Origin: Umezawaea sp049997955
GTDB lineage: Bacteria; Actinomycetota; Actinomycetes; Mycobacteriales; Pseudonocardiaceae
DNA: 64,000 bases
Assembly (NCBI GenBank): GCA_049997955.1
Contig: JAEBDY010000019.1
Coordinates: 1 to 64,000, forward strand
Direction: 5' to 3'
Each line of letters begins with the position of its first letter. The stretch's first letter is position 1. Below the pieces are notes generated by a model, which ran no database searches, was not told where the DNA came from, and saw only the letters and a program-made list of their open reading frames with translations. Of the stretch, positions 63,474 to 64,000 are shown in pieces. Made by a program: the position numbers and the translations under genes.

Positions 63474-64000
63474 ATGAGGTTCCATAGTTACTACGACGGG
63501 CCCGTGAGGATGTCGATGCTCCTGGTTAACGCGCTGACCAGTGGATATGCCCGAGGGCGCGTCTGCGTGCCGCCGATGAGGGCCGATCTGCGCTCCACGG
63601 TGACCGAGGCCCTGCGCGCGGCGAGCGAGTCGTTCGACGACCTGCCGGTCGCGGGTGAATCGGACACCCGTGAGTTAGCCGCGGCCGCACCCGTACTGCG
63701 CGAGGTCTTCACCGCGGACACCGACGACGCCGCGGATCGGGTGAACTCGCTGCTCGTGCGGACGGCGACACGTCCGTCGCTCGACCGCCACGACGAGCAG
63801 GGGTGGCACCTCCACTACCAGGGGACGTCGGCCCGGCCGGGAGCGTGCTGGCTCGGGTCCTGCGCCACCGCGCTCGCGGTGGTCGTGGCCGGTGGTGCCC
63901 GTTCGAGACTCGGGGTGTGCACGGCGGCCCGGTGCGACCGCGTGTACGTCGACACCTCGCACAACGGGACGAGGAAGTTCCGCTCGACCGCCTGCCAGAA
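63474..64000 (+). CDS. CGNR zinc-finger (ABATE-domain) putative regulator, partial at window end
   Basis: From ATG 63474 the reading frame stays open to the window end (175 codons). It starts RFHSYYDGPVRMSMLLVNAL, then has the ABATE region (LREVFTADTDDAADRVNSLL; HDEQGWHLHYQG), then LGVCTAARCDRVYVDTSHNG TRKFRSTACQ. CGNR proteins are predicted stress-responsive transcription regulators. The finger normally has FCS before the last Cys; here it is FRS, so one of the usual metal Cys is replaced by Arg. It is divergent from the MFS remnant. Confidence 0.8.
   Translation, partial: MRFHSYYDGPVRMSMLLVNALTSGYARGRVCVPPMRADLRSTVTEALRAASESFDDLPVAGESDTRELAAAAPVLREVFTADTDDAADRVNSLLVRTATRPSLDRHDEQGWHLHYQGTSARPGACWLGSCATALAVVVAGGARSRLGVCTAARCDRVYVDTSHNGTRKFRSTACQ

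Noticed and set aside
1..64000. CRISPR arrays, tRNA or rRNA genes
   Set aside because: No regularly spaced repeats and no cloverleaf or rRNA motifs were noticed. A tRNA could be missed by eye; a covariance-model scan would settle it.

Overview
The window is very GC-rich, with GTG/TTG starts, many start/stop overlaps (ATGA, GTGA) and families typical of filamentous actinomycetes: PadR, PucR, MmyB-type XRE regulators, DUF202, DUF3040, a CGNR zinc-finger protein and an F420-type nitroreductase remnant. My inference is a Pseudonocardiales-like actinomycete chromosome (Saccharothrix/Lentzea/Amycolatopsis type), in an accessory region with many insertion sequences. No rRNA, tRNA or CRISPR array was recognised.

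Region by region. (1) 1-8.5 kb: two inverted copies of an IS5-like element flank folD, a fragment of a STAND-type NTPase, and an ABC exporter ATPase whose permease runs without a stop codon into a squalene/phytoene-synthase-like domain and then a cis-prenyltransferase domain. (2) 8.5-13.95 kb: recombinase and transposase wreckage, then two related secreted M23 peptidases on either side of a helix-turn-helix regulator. (3) 14-21 kb: a decayed biosynthetic operon (class V aminotransferase, nucleoside-diphosphate-kinase-like, PEP-utilising TIM barrel, nucleotidyltransferase, two type II thioesterases) cut up by IS3, IS30 and IS630 elements. An intact PadR/membrane-protein pair sits inside it. (4) 21-23.2 kb: a sigma-like/membrane fusion, an S1-domain protein and an acetyltransferase fragment. 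(5) 23.36-32.2 kb: the centrepiece, a single-module highly reducing type I PKS (KS-AT-DH-cMT-ER-KR-ACP, 2420 aa) translationally coupled to an aldehyde-dehydrogenase-fold protein and closed by a 17-bp-stem terminator. (6) 32-43.7 kb: secreted and membrane proteins, a second copy of the IS630-type element, Uma2, a papain-like candidate, a broken chloramphenicol phosphotransferase, a Leg1-like protein, a broken TetR/glycosyltransferase pair, and DUF202/DUF3040 membrane proteins. (7) 44-51 kb: a methyltransferase, PucR regulator, SDR, a TlpA-like lipoprotein with CcdA, a broken ArsR, a glycosyltransferase fragment and a tandem ABM-domain protein. (8) 51-64 kb: an orphan TnsA-like endonuclease, a 35-codon peptide gene, a cyclophilin-like lipoprotein, an alpha/beta hydrolase with an MFS exporter divergent from an MmyB-type regulator, a TetR divergent from two SDRs, a broken quinone oxidoreductase, a recombined MFS/nitroreductase scar, and a CGNR protein running off the end.

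How the genes may work together (inference). The PKS should build a fully reduced, C-methylated chain on its ACP. It has no thioesterase, so the coupled ALDH-like protein is the best candidate for release or terminal redox. The ABC-prenyltransferase locus suggests synthesis and export of a long-chain or branched isoprenoid. Many other genes are clearly dead (frameshifts, internal deletions), while 7.3 kb of PKS and most regulators are intact. The frameshifts therefore look like real decay rather than general sequencing error.
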